Shown: piece by piece, positions 55,275 through 64,000 of the stretch | Position numbering within the stretch: position 1 is the stretch's first letter | Layout of the letters: every line of letters starts with the position of its first letter | NCBI RefSeq assembly: GCF_029784135.1 | Contig: NC_073746.1 | Location: 14,522,416-14,586,415, forward strand | Source: Toxorhynchites rutilus septentrionalis | Lineage: Eukaryota > Arthropoda > Insecta > Diptera > Culicidae | Reading direction: 5' to 3' | DNA: 64,000 bases | Position numbers and translations under genes: made by a program | The notes under the pieces: model-generated | Databases searched by the model: none | Seen by the model: only the letters and a program-made list of their open reading frames with translations | What the model was told of the DNA's origin: nothing

Positions 55275-56725
55275 CATGGCATGTCGAGAGAATTTCCAAC
55301 CCGGGAAGACCCTAGACCGATCGGGAATTGAACCCAATGCCTATGTCAGTATTAGCCATGAATTTTCAAGGGAAATCCCGCTTTATCAGATCCCCGGCCA
55401 CGGCCTGCAATTGCGATCGTTTCCGAGTTCTAGTAGCTGAGCAAACCCAAGCCTTATTCTAGCCGACACTTCAGGCCCATCACTTCACATATCCCAAGGC
55501 ATGTCAAGAAAATTTCCAACCCGAAAAAATTCTTGACCGATCAGGAATTGAACCCAATACCTATGTCAGCATTAGCCTAGAATTTACAAAGGAATTCCCG
55601 CTTCACTGGATACCCGACAACGGTCTGTTAATCGTTTTCGAGACCAGACAGCTGAGCAAACCTAAGCCTAATTCCAGCCGATACTTCAGGCCCTACATTC
55701 AACCTGGGGTATAAACGTGTCAACCTGAATCTGCAATGAGATCCGCCACAACACAGAAAAATCTTGATATAATTATCTGTTGAGAAGATGAATTTACAAG
55801 TATTCCGATTGAGCTATCCCTAGCTTACCTCAGGTTTCCACATTAAACCCCTTGGAATGACTTTGTTTTATTCGATCAAAAATTCTTTTGCTTTTATTCA
55901 ATCTCACGTTTCTCTATATTTGCCAACGCGCGCGGGCTCAAACTATTGCAGACTTCACAATTATTTTTTAAATTTAATTGAATAACTAAGATATATATAA
56001 AAGCAAAAAAAAATAAAATACCATCATCACCATAGTCTTGACAAGAAAAATACACGGACACACATACACTCAAAAGACAATAATTTCCTCGTTTTATGAA
56101 ATAATGAAATAATGATGATGATCTCCTCAAAAAGTTTGTACTGTACGAGTTCTCTTGTTGATCTTTATGTAACAATTATTAAAATAACCAGTAAGCACAT
56201 TGAAGTAAAAAACAAAACAAACGGACCGGTTATATTACAAACATAGATTCCTAATTGAAGAACAATTTATGTTATCAACTTAACGTATCTAACCCATGGC
56301 ATGTCGAGAGAATTTCCAACCCGGGAAGACCCTGGACCGATCGGGAATTGAACCCCATGCCTATGTCAATATTAGCCATGAACTTACAAGGGAAATCCCA
56401 CTTTATCAGATCCCCGGTCACGGCCTGCATTTGCGATCGTTTCCGAGTTCTGGTAGCTGAGCAAACCCAAGCCTAATTCTAGCCAATACTTCAGGCCCAT
56501 TACTTTACATATCCCAAGGCATGTCAAGAAAATTTCCAACCCGAAAAAATCCTTGACCGATCAGGAATTGAACCCAATACCTATGTCAGCATTAGCCTAA
56601 AATTTACAAAGGAATTCCCGCTTCACTGGATACCCGACAACGGTCTGTTAATCGTTTTCGAAACCAGATAGCTGAGCAAACCTAAGCCTAATTCCAGCCG
56701 ATACTTCAGGCCCTACATTCAATCT
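55275..56725 (-). repeat. Four tRNA-like modules (two dimers) in the LINE 3' region
   Basis: On the minus strand each module has GGGTTCAATTCC (B-box-like), preceded by about 55-60 nt and an A-box-like TGATAAAGCGG or CAGTGAAGCGG. Modules are at about 55275-55486, 55487-55715, 56293-56505 and 56506-56725. Modules 1/3 and 2/4 are the closest pairs, so a dimer arose first and was then duplicated with its flanks. They could act as pol III promoters or derive from a SINE. Confidence 0.6.
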
Positions 56726-57076
56726 GGGGTATAAACGTGTCAACCTGAATCTGCAATAAGATCTGCCACAACACAGAAAAATCTTGTTATAATTATCTAT
56801 TGAGAAGATGAATTTACAAGTATTCCGATTGAGCTATCCCTAGCTTACCTCTGGTTTCCACATTAAACCCATTTGAATGCTTTCATTAAAAAGAATTGTT
56901 TTTGCATATGTTCTATCTCAAGTTGTCTATGTGTGCTAACGCGCGCGGGCTCAAACTATTGAAGATTTCACAAATATTGTTTAAGTTAACCATCATCATT
57001 ATAGTCCAAAGATAAGAAAATACAAATATCCGTTAAACTTCGTCATCTTACACACTAACATTAATTATATGCAGGG

Positions 57077-57574
57077 TCAAAAATCTAAATCATGCTTCAA
57101 AAACTCTTTACAAATACTACGGAATATTCGAAGGCTTGTTGCTGTCTTTGCTTCATTTGGTAATGTGTTATACAGGCGATATCCTTTATAAAAAAGTGAG
57201 TTTTGGGTACATGACATTCGAAAGTTCATGGTTCTGAGGTCACTTGCTTGCCTTGTGTTATATCGGTGCATATCTCTTCCATACGTTATCGTGTTTTGTA
57301 AATAGTTCGGTGTCATGCCGCTAACCATCTTATATATGAACGTAAGAGTGCAATATTTGATACGCTGTCCCACTGACATCCATTGTAGGCATTCAAGCAT
57401 AAATCTTCGTGGAGTAAGTCGATCGCATCTCAATATCAAGCGCATGGCCTTGTTTTGAACAATTTGCATTCTATTCATTTGCCTCTTATTTGCGAGAAAT
57501 AGCACAGATGCACAATAATCGAAATGTGGAGCGATCAATGCTTTGTAGATGGTAATTTTACTTTCAAAGGTCAA
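57077..57574 (-). pseudogene. LINE reverse transcriptase C-terminal domain (CR1/Jockey group)
   Basis: The 165-residue open frame reads KITIYKALIAPHFDYCASVL, then RMQIVQNKAMRLILRCDR, then LECLQWMSVGQRIKYCTLTF, then YRLYNTLPNEAKTATSLRIF, and a stop. This is the thumb and C-terminal tail of a non-LTR RT. It matches the plus-strand pseudogene at 61.9-63.4 kb (SLISPHIDFCSSILLLANN, QRLQNYVMRLILRCNR, ALQWLSVKQRIYYLTMVF), so both come from one family. It is 5'-truncated by the insertion process. The internal ATG is not a real start. Confidence 0.8.
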
Positions 57575-57590
57575 GAATCGATAAGTTATT

Positions 57591-58640
57591 GCTTTTGAGC
57601 TTAGACTTTACGTAATTAAAGAATTTCTTCGGACATGATTTGACTTCTGTTTCGACCCTTCTATTATACTCTTCGTGTGCACTTTTAATGGCAAAATTTA
57701 GTTCTTTGGAAATATTCTGATATTCCAGCAGTAGAGGCGAATGAACTGCAAAGTTTAAAGCCTCTTAAAAACAAAGAAAGAAGAAGAATATTCCAGCAAA
57801 TTTTGATTACTTTTGTCTATTTTGTATTTTTTGTGTGCTTTTTGTTTTCTATTCTTTATATTTCTTAATTGAGCGTTATACCAAATAGGATATTTGCTGG
57901 TTGAATTTCTTCGGCACAAATTCTGCTATTATGTTATTCAGAATTTCGTGAAGAATATGTCCGGATAACTTGACATCTCGTTCGCTGTTTAATAAAGTAT
58001 GCCATTCTATGGCTTGTAGGCTACATTTGATTGCTTCAAAGTTCGTCTTGTTGTATTCCGGTACTTCTTCGTACTCCCAGTCTGTTATGTACAAAGATTG
58101 AGTATTCAGTTGCTGTGTGAAATTTTTCATTTTTCCAAAGGGGAGTCATGGACCCATTCAAACAAAAGTCGTCGGTGATGTTAGTGAAAAATAGGTCTAA
58201 ATAATAATTTTGGGAATTTGTTACGTGATTTATTTGAATAAAATCGAGATGTGCAACTTCGTCAAATATATAATGAAGGGTTTCATTTTCCCCGACGACT
58301 GGAAGTAGAATGCATTCATTATCGTTATCGGGAATGAAGTCTACTTTATTTTGATTGAAGTCGCCTTAGATATGCAATTTCACCTCTAGTTTTTTCGTAA
58401 TTCGATTTGCCGTTTGAAAAAATAATTCATACGACTTTACATTTGCGTGTTCGGGTGGGAAATACACGGTAGCAAATATGTATACTTCGCCAGCTATAGA
58501 TAATTTTGCCCAAACATGTTCAAATCCTTTATGTTTTTCGGTTATAAGTTCTTCAGAAGTGAAATTTGCATTAATGGCAATGAGACTTATATCCATTTGA
58601 CTCGGTTGGTTTCACGACTAATAACTAAACATTTAAGGTA
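57591..58640 (-). pseudogene. Jockey-type endonuclease domain remnant
   Basis: Frames read ELITEKHKGFEHVWAKLSI, then VYIFATVYFPPEHANVKSYE, then GDFNQNKVDFIPD with the GDFN motif, then NYYLDLFFTNITDD. The linker region (SCPKKFFNYVKSKLKSNN) follows. This is the APE-type endonuclease layout of Jockey, with stops (for example just before GDFN) and frameshifts. A 57-bp retroelement tail is inserted at 57731-57787. Confidence 0.72.
57731..57787 (+). mobile_element. 57-bp retroelement tail insertion with 11-bp TSD
   Basis: Exact ATATTCCAGCA flanks both sides (57720-57730, 57788-57798). The insert is a hairpin AGAGGC...GCCTCT followed by an A-rich tail. The same hairpin is at 52520-52552. It is an extremely 5'-truncated LINE or SINE copy. 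Confidence 0.82.
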
Positions 58641-58864
58641 GCATGCATTACCTTGACATTAAGCCTGACACTGAATTCAATGTTATTCTTGCAACTGAAA
58701 CTAGCTGGGACGAAAGCGTAAGAAGCGAAGACATTTTTGGAAATAATTTCAATGTATTCCGGCACGACCGCAACTTATCGTTATCTCAGAAGAAGTCTGG
58801 AGGGGATAACGATAAGTTACGGTCGTGCCGGAATACATTAAAATTATTTCCAAAAATTTCTTCT
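58640..58864. repeat. Inverted duplication of the Jockey endonuclease start
   Basis: Arms 58733-58785 and 58805-58857 are 53 bp and 51/53 identical as inverted repeats, with a 19-nt spacer. The plus strand before the spacer encodes FNVILATETSWDESVRSEDI, then FGNNFNVFRHDRNL and SQKKSGG, the start of a Jockey endonuclease, opposite to the rest of the element. This resembles a 5' inversion by twin priming, with additional duplication. Confidence 0.75.
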
Positions 58865-58959
58865 CATTATCTAAACTACGAATTGTACTAGAACCATTGG
58901 CTGTTGTGTACCCACCCACTAGCAGAACCCCAAGTAACCGCTGAGCATCTAATATCATC

Positions 58960-59440
58960 TAATAGGGGAACTGGTAAACCGCAAGCCCAGATCGAACGGC
59001 CGAATACATCCCTGCGGCCTAGTTTAACCAGCATGAATTAATTATTCAATGTCACTTTGACTCGGGACATACGGTAAGCGAAGCCTTCCCTATGATTCGC
59101 AATCGTTATGAACCAGTTGTTGATATCAAAACATGCAAAACGTGGTATTCAAGATTCCGAAGACACATGAGTAACATGTACTTGCATTGGCCTGACCAAT
59201 GATTAAAAGACAGTCGACGAGGTTTTTGGTCAGATGATATTGATGAACTGAATTTATGTCACGTTTTCCACCGAACGCGCTAGAGAGAGACAAGCAGCTG
59301 TGCGTGGTTTTGTTCTCCTCTTTGCATGCACTATTCGTGCTAAGTGTGTTTTCGTTTGTTTACGATGAAAATCGTGGAACAGAGTTTTCTCCGAGAGCGT
59401 GTCTTTCGGATGATTAGTCAACATAACATAACAACAACTA
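58960..59440. other. No gene seen
   Basis: No motif recognised before the mariner fragment. Confidence 0.4.
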
Positions 59441-59719
59441 ACTTCGTTGACTTCGTTGGATGGATTGACCGCTAATAACATACCATTTGTACGCAAAGAA
59501 GACAATCTCCCAAATGTTGCCCAGACGCGGCAATCGAGTCGTATTGGGGATTTGCTTCACGTCATACTGCCCCAGTCGGTGTACGAAGATGGTTGGGAAG
59601 CCTCCACAACTCAACAACTCAAACCCCGCATCATCAGATGTGCCGAAAAACTGCTCCACAAGGTGTTCCAAATCATGATGATGAGGGTTCCGGGAATCTT
59701 GAGGAAGATTGAAGATTAA
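59440..59719 (+). pseudogene. mariner/Tc1-type (DD37D-like) transposase C-terminus
   Basis: The frame reads FVRKEDNLPNVAQTRQSS, then YEDGWEASTTQQLKPRIIRC, and ends GILRKIED. Mosquito mariner-type proteins read 'DNPPN.AQ.RPIEDFW' followed by 'VY..GW.A.....L..RI..C' here. The catalytic RPIE/D block is corrupted (RQSSRIGD), so this is a dead fragment. It ends with a stop and AATAAA (59781). Confidence 0.65.
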
Positions 59720-59729
59720 GGGCCTCTAT

Positions 59730-60985
59730 CTGTCTAATTGTTTCACACCACAAACGCACATTGTATGGACTTGTAAAAATGCAATAAAGGATTGATTTAG
59801 AAAAAAACACCTTTTTTACTAAACATGTTTTCATTCAGTCTCGCTACTTCTGACTCACCCGTTAGCAAATGATGAGAAATGAGTACTTTAGGAATGAAAA
59901 AAAGTGCAGGACTATGACATGAAAAGAAAGAATAAGAAATGTTCCTCAGTCAAGAAAAAAGCGTGTTATCCAAGTGACTTCTCTAATTTCAATAATTCAT
60001 TCTGCGCCTTCATGTATGCAACACAGCATTACACTCGTGAATATTCGCGTTGGCGGCATTGAGCTTCGCATTACGAAATGGGGGTTTAGGCATGACAATA
60101 TGAACAAAATGAACACACATTTGAAAAAAAAATATGAATGAAAATTATTTTTCCCAAATCAAATTAGTTTTCTATGTAAATGAAAATCACTTTTGCTTGC
60201 AAGTAGTGAAAAACTATCATATAAAAATTGTGTCTAAAGATAGCTTTATATTATAATGGTAAGTTTTGGTAAGAATATTTGAAAGTTCATATTTTGAATT
60301 AGGGTCAGAACAACGTACTTCTAGTAAGTTAATAACGCCAAGAAACAAATCTCATACAAATTTTAGCAATTTAAAACTGCCTTAGGGCCGACTAATCTGA
60401 TAGAGAATAGTTGGCCTCATACAAACTAATGTCGATCTGAAACAAACCAATGCCGGCTTCGGAAAAGAGTCACCCAGTATCCGGTACGTGAAGCAATCCC
60501 CATCGGCATCGGCGATCATACCCCGGCACTGGTATTGAGGCCAGTGAAAGGAAGCAATCTCGGAATGACCAACCAAGGTCCAGAATAGCGAGAATTTGTG
60601 GAATGATTTCCCTCGATGGGGAAGCTTTATCGTATTTCATACGCAGGCTGATGAGATGTTGTTCCGCCTTTCCGCGTTTCACCTAACATAGTCATCGCTC
60701 TGTCTATTGAACAATCATCCTCCCAAGACACACCTAGGTACGAAAAATATACCGAGGAAAAAATGTCGGAGAGTGGTCCTCGACCTGCACTGGTAGCAAT
60801 TCCGTCAGGGAAGAATCTTCGAAGACGTTGAATTGGAGGTATGGCTCCTTGTCAAACGCAAGAAGAGTATTAGCACTTAGCACTTACCATTCTCAGCTTG
60901 CATCGCATAGTGACTGGTAATGAAAAACGGATTCAATAGGAAAAAGTGAAGGTTATGCTTTGTATATGATGGGTTCATGTCGATT
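59730..60985. other. No gene recognised
   Basis: The frames at 60382-60682 (minus) resemble no family that I can name. The region is otherwise AT-rich. Confidence 0.4.
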
Positions 60986-60988
60986 GTA

Positions 60989-61544
60989 CAGGGTCTTTCA
61001 GATTAAACGCTAATGCAAAAAAAAATTAAATAGTTCCTCATATATTTTTTTCGCTCCGTTGATGGTAACACTGCATTCGTCACTTCGTGACGATAATATT
61101 CGGCTACTCATTCAGTCTGATCGGATGGTATTTAGTGTCAAAATGTACAATTTACAAGAACGTGTATTTTTAGTGAAATCGTATTCGAGCAACCGAAGCC
61201 TTAATGAAACTTTGTCCTCTTATGGTAAGAATTTCAACATTTCTCGTCGTCGACTACTTCCTCTGGGGGTACTTGAATGACCGTTGCTATGTTAATAAGC
61301 CACAAAATTTGGAGGAACTTAAAGAAGAAATAACTCTGATTTTCAACAGCTTCGAAGTTGTAATGTTAGAGTTGTGTATAATGAATTTTGTTCACCGTTT
61401 AAAACGCGTTACCGAAAAAAGGGGTGGTCACATCGAAAATGTCCTAAAATAAGCTTTATTTTCGTTTTTAAAAAATAAAAATCGGTTCATTTTTGTAGAA
61501 GCTATAAAAATTTGCTGCCTGAGCGGTTAATCAGAAAGACCCTG
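60989..61544 (+). mobile_element. Internally deleted Tc1/mariner-type element with TIRs
   Basis: TA flanks (60987-60988, 61545-61546) enclose inverted ends CAGGGTCTTTCAGATTAA and CAGGGTCTTTCTGATTAA. Inside, the plus strand has the transposase start (MYNLQERVFLVKSYSSNRSL, a DUF4817-like helix-turn-helix). After a deletion of the catalytic middle comes its end (DYFLWGYLNDRCYVNKP, NLEELKEEI, then FVHRLKRVTEKRGGHIENV). The whole is 556 bp and carries only the outer coding parts, a textbook deletion derivative. Confidence 0.85.
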
Positions 61545-61559
61545 TATTCGTTATGGATT

Positions 61560-61880
61560 GTTTAAACTGAACATCTGCATACCATCACTAAAAATGACCA
61601 TAATCCGAGCAGAGCCACAAAAATGTGATTTTACAGCACAACAATGCTCGGACTCACGTTGTCAAACCTGTCAAAACCTACGTGAAACCACTCAAACGCC
61701 TCAAATATTGCGCCGTCCGATTATTACTTGTTCCGTTCGATGGCACACGGTCAGGCCGATCAGTAGTTCTGTTCGTACGAAGAATCCAAAATAACAGCTT
61801 AATTTGTACATAGCCACAAACGCAAAAGAGTTTTATCTTGACGGCATTCAAGCTCCGCCAGGAAAATGGAAAAGTGGTAG
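61560..61880 (+). pseudogene. mariner transposase (DD34D-type) remnant
   Basis: Frames read VILQHNNARTHVVKPVKTYV, then DYYLFRSMAHG in a second frame, then pieces of the C-terminal tail. Intact mariners have 'LQHDNARPHVAK..K' and 'SDYHLFRSMAHGLADQHF'. The second catalytic D is Asn here and the frame is shifted. It lies directly next to the deleted element above. Confidence 0.72.
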
Positions 61881-61926
61881 CTAGTGATGGGAAATATTTT
61901 GAATGATTCATTTGTAACAAACAATA

Positions 61927-63446
61927 ATGTTCCATTTTTATAAAAATATCAATTGTAGACTAAAATGTTTTTCACCCATCACTTTTGCTGAGTTAAGAGA
62001 TATTTGTTTTTCATTGCAAAAATCAGCTGGTATCGATAATGTCAACCCAAAAGTGATACAAAATTGCTTTCATGTCATTGGACACGATCTACTGGACCTA
62101 ATGAATCTCTACGAACTGGGCACGTGCCAACGCTTTGGTAGGAATCCCTTGTGAATCCGATCCCCAAAGTTAATGGGACGGATAAAGCCGAAGAGTACCG
62201 CTCTATTAACATGTTGCACATATTAGAAAAAAAATGTTAGAACTTGTTGTGAAAGTACAGCTGATGCATTTTGTAGATAACAACAATTTGCTTATACCGG
62301 AACAGTCGGGATATCGAGAGAGACACTCTTGTGAAACCGCTCTGAATCTGGTGTTAGCAAAATGGAAAGAGAATATCGAGGCGAAAGAGACTATATTTGC
62401 GGTATTTCTGGATCTTAAACGGGCTTTTGAAACAATTTCTAGGCCCTTATTATTACAAACATTGGAGCGGAATTGTAGGAATGTCGTACAAATGGTTCGA
62501 AAGCTATTTGTGCGACAGGACTCACAAGACTCGTTTCAATGATTCTTTTTCCGATCCCATCGGCAACTTACTCGGGGTGCCGCAGGGAAGTGTCTTAGGG
62601 CCCATTTTGTTTATTTTATATATAAATGATCTGCGACGGGTTTTACGATATTGTGACATTAATTTGATCGTGGATGATATAAAAGAAACCGAGGAACACA
62701 TAAACGAAGATTTGCATTCTCTGGCTTAAATTCAAACAATTGAAATTGAATGTTGGCAAAACTAAATACATGCTAATTTCTTCCACAAACTCTAGTATAG
62801 ACGTTAATTTTAAAAAAGATGGTGAGACACTAGAACGCGGCGAAAGAAATCAAATACTTAGGAGTTATCATTGATGACAATTTAACTTTTAAGTCAATAA
62901 TGTTATCAAGAAGATTGCCGAAAAGTACGACGTTTTGTGTTGTTTGAAGAAAGAGTTGACAATAAATAGTAAAATTAAGTTATATAAATCATTGATCTCA
63001 CCACATATAGACTTTTGTTCGTCGATCCTGTTACTTGCAAACAATACACAATTAACGAGATTGCAGCGTTTACAAAATTATGTCATGCGTTTGATTTTAA
63101 GATGTAATAGATACACTTCCTCTAATTTGATGTTGGACGCGCTACAGTGGCTATCTGTGAAGCAAAGAATTTATTATTTGACAATGGTGTTCATCTTTCA
63201 AATTTTAAACGGTATGCTGTCTCGATATTTGTGTGATCGAATTGAAAGAGAAGTGATGTTCATAGAAACAATACTAGAAACGCGGATGATGCAAGAACAC
63301 CTAACTTTATATTCAGTAGGTCGCAGAACTCGTTGCTATACAAAGCAATACATTTTTTCAATTCGATGCCCAGGGAAATAAAACGAGCGGCCACAATGGC
63401 AGAGTTTAAGAGAATGTGTATTTCCCACGTTAAATCTGTTTTGTAA
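61927..63446 (+). pseudogene. Non-LTR reverse transcriptase pseudogene (CR1/Jockey group)
   Basis: Four frames in order carry RT motifs: SPITFAELRDICFSLQKSAG then IDNVNPKVI; EQSGYRERHSCETALNLVLA with FLDLKRAFETISRPLL; FNDSFSDPIGNLLGVPQGSV then LGPILFILYINDL and IVDDI; and KIKLYKSLISPHIDFCSSIL with MRLILRCNRY. The tail AATMAEFKRMCISHVKSVL ends at 63446. Between VDD and HINEDLHSL about ten residues are missing, and there are at least three frameshifts. The endonuclease is missing (5' truncation). It is the same family as the insertion at 55055-57582. Confidence 0.82.
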
Positions 63447-63583
63447 ACAGGTTTTCGAAAAAAATTTGTAAATTAATTTATGCATGTTTACTAATTATTG
63501 AAATTTAAAAAAAAATTACAGGTATCTCAAACTGCCATGTTAGTTTTAATGATGATGATGTTTTCTTTGTATTGTATTGTAGA

Positions 63584-63969
63584 CTAGCTGACCCGACGAA
63601 CTTCGTCCCGCCCAAAATAGATTTTTTTGATTTGAATACTTTCAAACATCCACGTTTTCTTACTAGATAAACGTTAGTGAATCTAATCACTGAACTCTTC
63701 ATTAATTGATTACCCTTTGACCCTTTATAATTTCCTTTTACTATAAATTGTCTAGTACTTCTACAAAAATTCGTCCTTATAATATAAAATTATTTTCAGA
63801 CACAATTCTCGTTCACTATTCTTCAAGCATTTGGAAATAACATGTTTCTCCGTTTCATGGAATACATGTTTGATACAGAGAATATTACAAAATAAAGAAA
63901 GCTCAAATCGGACCATTCCTTCCTCGGGAAACACATTTGGCCTTCCATTTTTGTTTATATAGATAGAAG
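63584..63969 (+). mobile_element. Short Helentron-like dispersed repeat
   Basis: It starts CTAGCTGACCCGACGAACTT and ends TTTATATAGATAGA, the same end pair as the array-bearing repeat at 38242-39934 (which is inverted). About 390 bp with no coding. Its interior differs from the 143-bp array. Confidence 0.6.
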
Positions 63970-64000
63970 ATATAAGAATGCGTTATTTCACCTGAAAATC

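Larger units (their letters stand above)
55055..57582 (-). mobile_element. 5'-truncated LINE inserted in Jockey, with 8-bp TSD
   Basis: The insertion begins in an RT C-terminal frame at its 5' side (57582), has a 2-kb 3' region, and ends in a poly(A) (T13 run at 55053-55065). AAGTTATT flanks both sides. The 3' region is a roughly 1,018-bp tandem duplication: 55055-56060 and 56060-57060. Its parts include the tRNA-like modules and ACGCGCGCGGGCTCAAACTATTG (55926 and 56939). Before the poly(A) lies GGGACCATCATCATCATTTTTATA (minus strand). Confidence 0.75.
53341..58864 (-). mobile_element. Jockey-clade LINE, split by a later LINE insertion
   Basis: On the minus strand the endonuclease region (58600-57591) and the RT region (55046-53560) are parts of one element. 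Removing 55055-57582 and one 8-bp duplicate (AAGTTATT, 55047-55054 and 57583-57590) makes the codons for KSKLKSNN run directly into those for FPSQMHLDEDVG. The 3' end is an (AATA)n tail (53341-53460), typical of Jockey. The 5' end is rearranged into inverted copies of the endonuclease start (58640-58864). Confidence 0.82.

Overview
This window looks like a gene-poor, transposon-packed stretch of an insect nuclear genome, most likely a culicine (Aedes-type) mosquito. The grounds are an ITmD37E-type transposase, BEL/Pao, I, Jockey, R1-like and L1-like retroelements, many MITEs with clean target-site duplications, dispersed repeats with Helentron-type ends, AT-rich introns of many kb, and two host genes whose exons can be placed by splice-site and phase logic. 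No rRNA, CRISPR or operon structure is visible.

Host genes. (1) At 5413-6267 on the minus strand lies the 5' end of a cys-loop (nicotinic acetylcholine receptor-like) subunit: a signal-peptide exon, two extracellular-domain exons with matching phases, and a TATA-box promoter near 6404. (2) From 17421 to at least 31519 on the minus strand lies the 3' end of an ETS transcription factor of the ERG/FLI group, best matched to Ets21C. A 48-nt exon (31472-31519) and a 187-nt exon (31029-31215) are followed by a 13-kb intron and a terminal exon (17599-18037) with a poly(A) signal at 17421-17426. The intron cuts the ETS domain within the LSRALR/YYYDKN motif. It holds a 4-kb I-clade LINE and a hAT element that itself contains a pogo-type element. 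The 5' exons of Ets21C are not identified; a 29-nt candidate micro-exon lies at 51474-51502.

Layout. 1-2.6 kb: BEL/Pao gag with a PHD finger, and the start of pol (minus). 2.9-3.6: pogo transposase tail. 4.6-5.2: MITE. 5.4-6.4: receptor gene. 7.2-8.9: short dispersed and tandem repeats. 9.4-10.6: non-autonomous hAT. 11.2-13.3: two DD37E mariner relatives. 13.9-14.2: perfect palindrome and an R1-like RT scrap. 15.0-16.0: truncated ITmD37E. 17.4-31.5: Ets21C with a TE-filled intron. 32.7-37.2: nearly complete L1-like LINE with ORF1 and an intact 1058-residue ORF2. 37.2-37.7: dead Tc1-like transposase. 38.2-39.9: Helentron-like repeat with an 11-copy 143-bp array. 41.3-41.8: tRNA-derived SINE whose tail matches the I LINE. 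42-46.7: degenerate tandem repeat, MITEs and the second pogo copy. 46.9-52.5: mostly unexplained sequence with a GC-richer island. 53.3-58.9: Jockey LINE split by a second LINE insertion carrying duplicated tRNA-like modules. 59-64: mariner/Tc1 remnants, an LINE RT pseudogene and a short Helentron-like element.

The window is best read as two host genes embedded in successive layers of TE insertion. Several layers can be ordered because precise empty sites are visible: pogo inside hAT inside the Ets21C intron, and a LINE inside Jockey.
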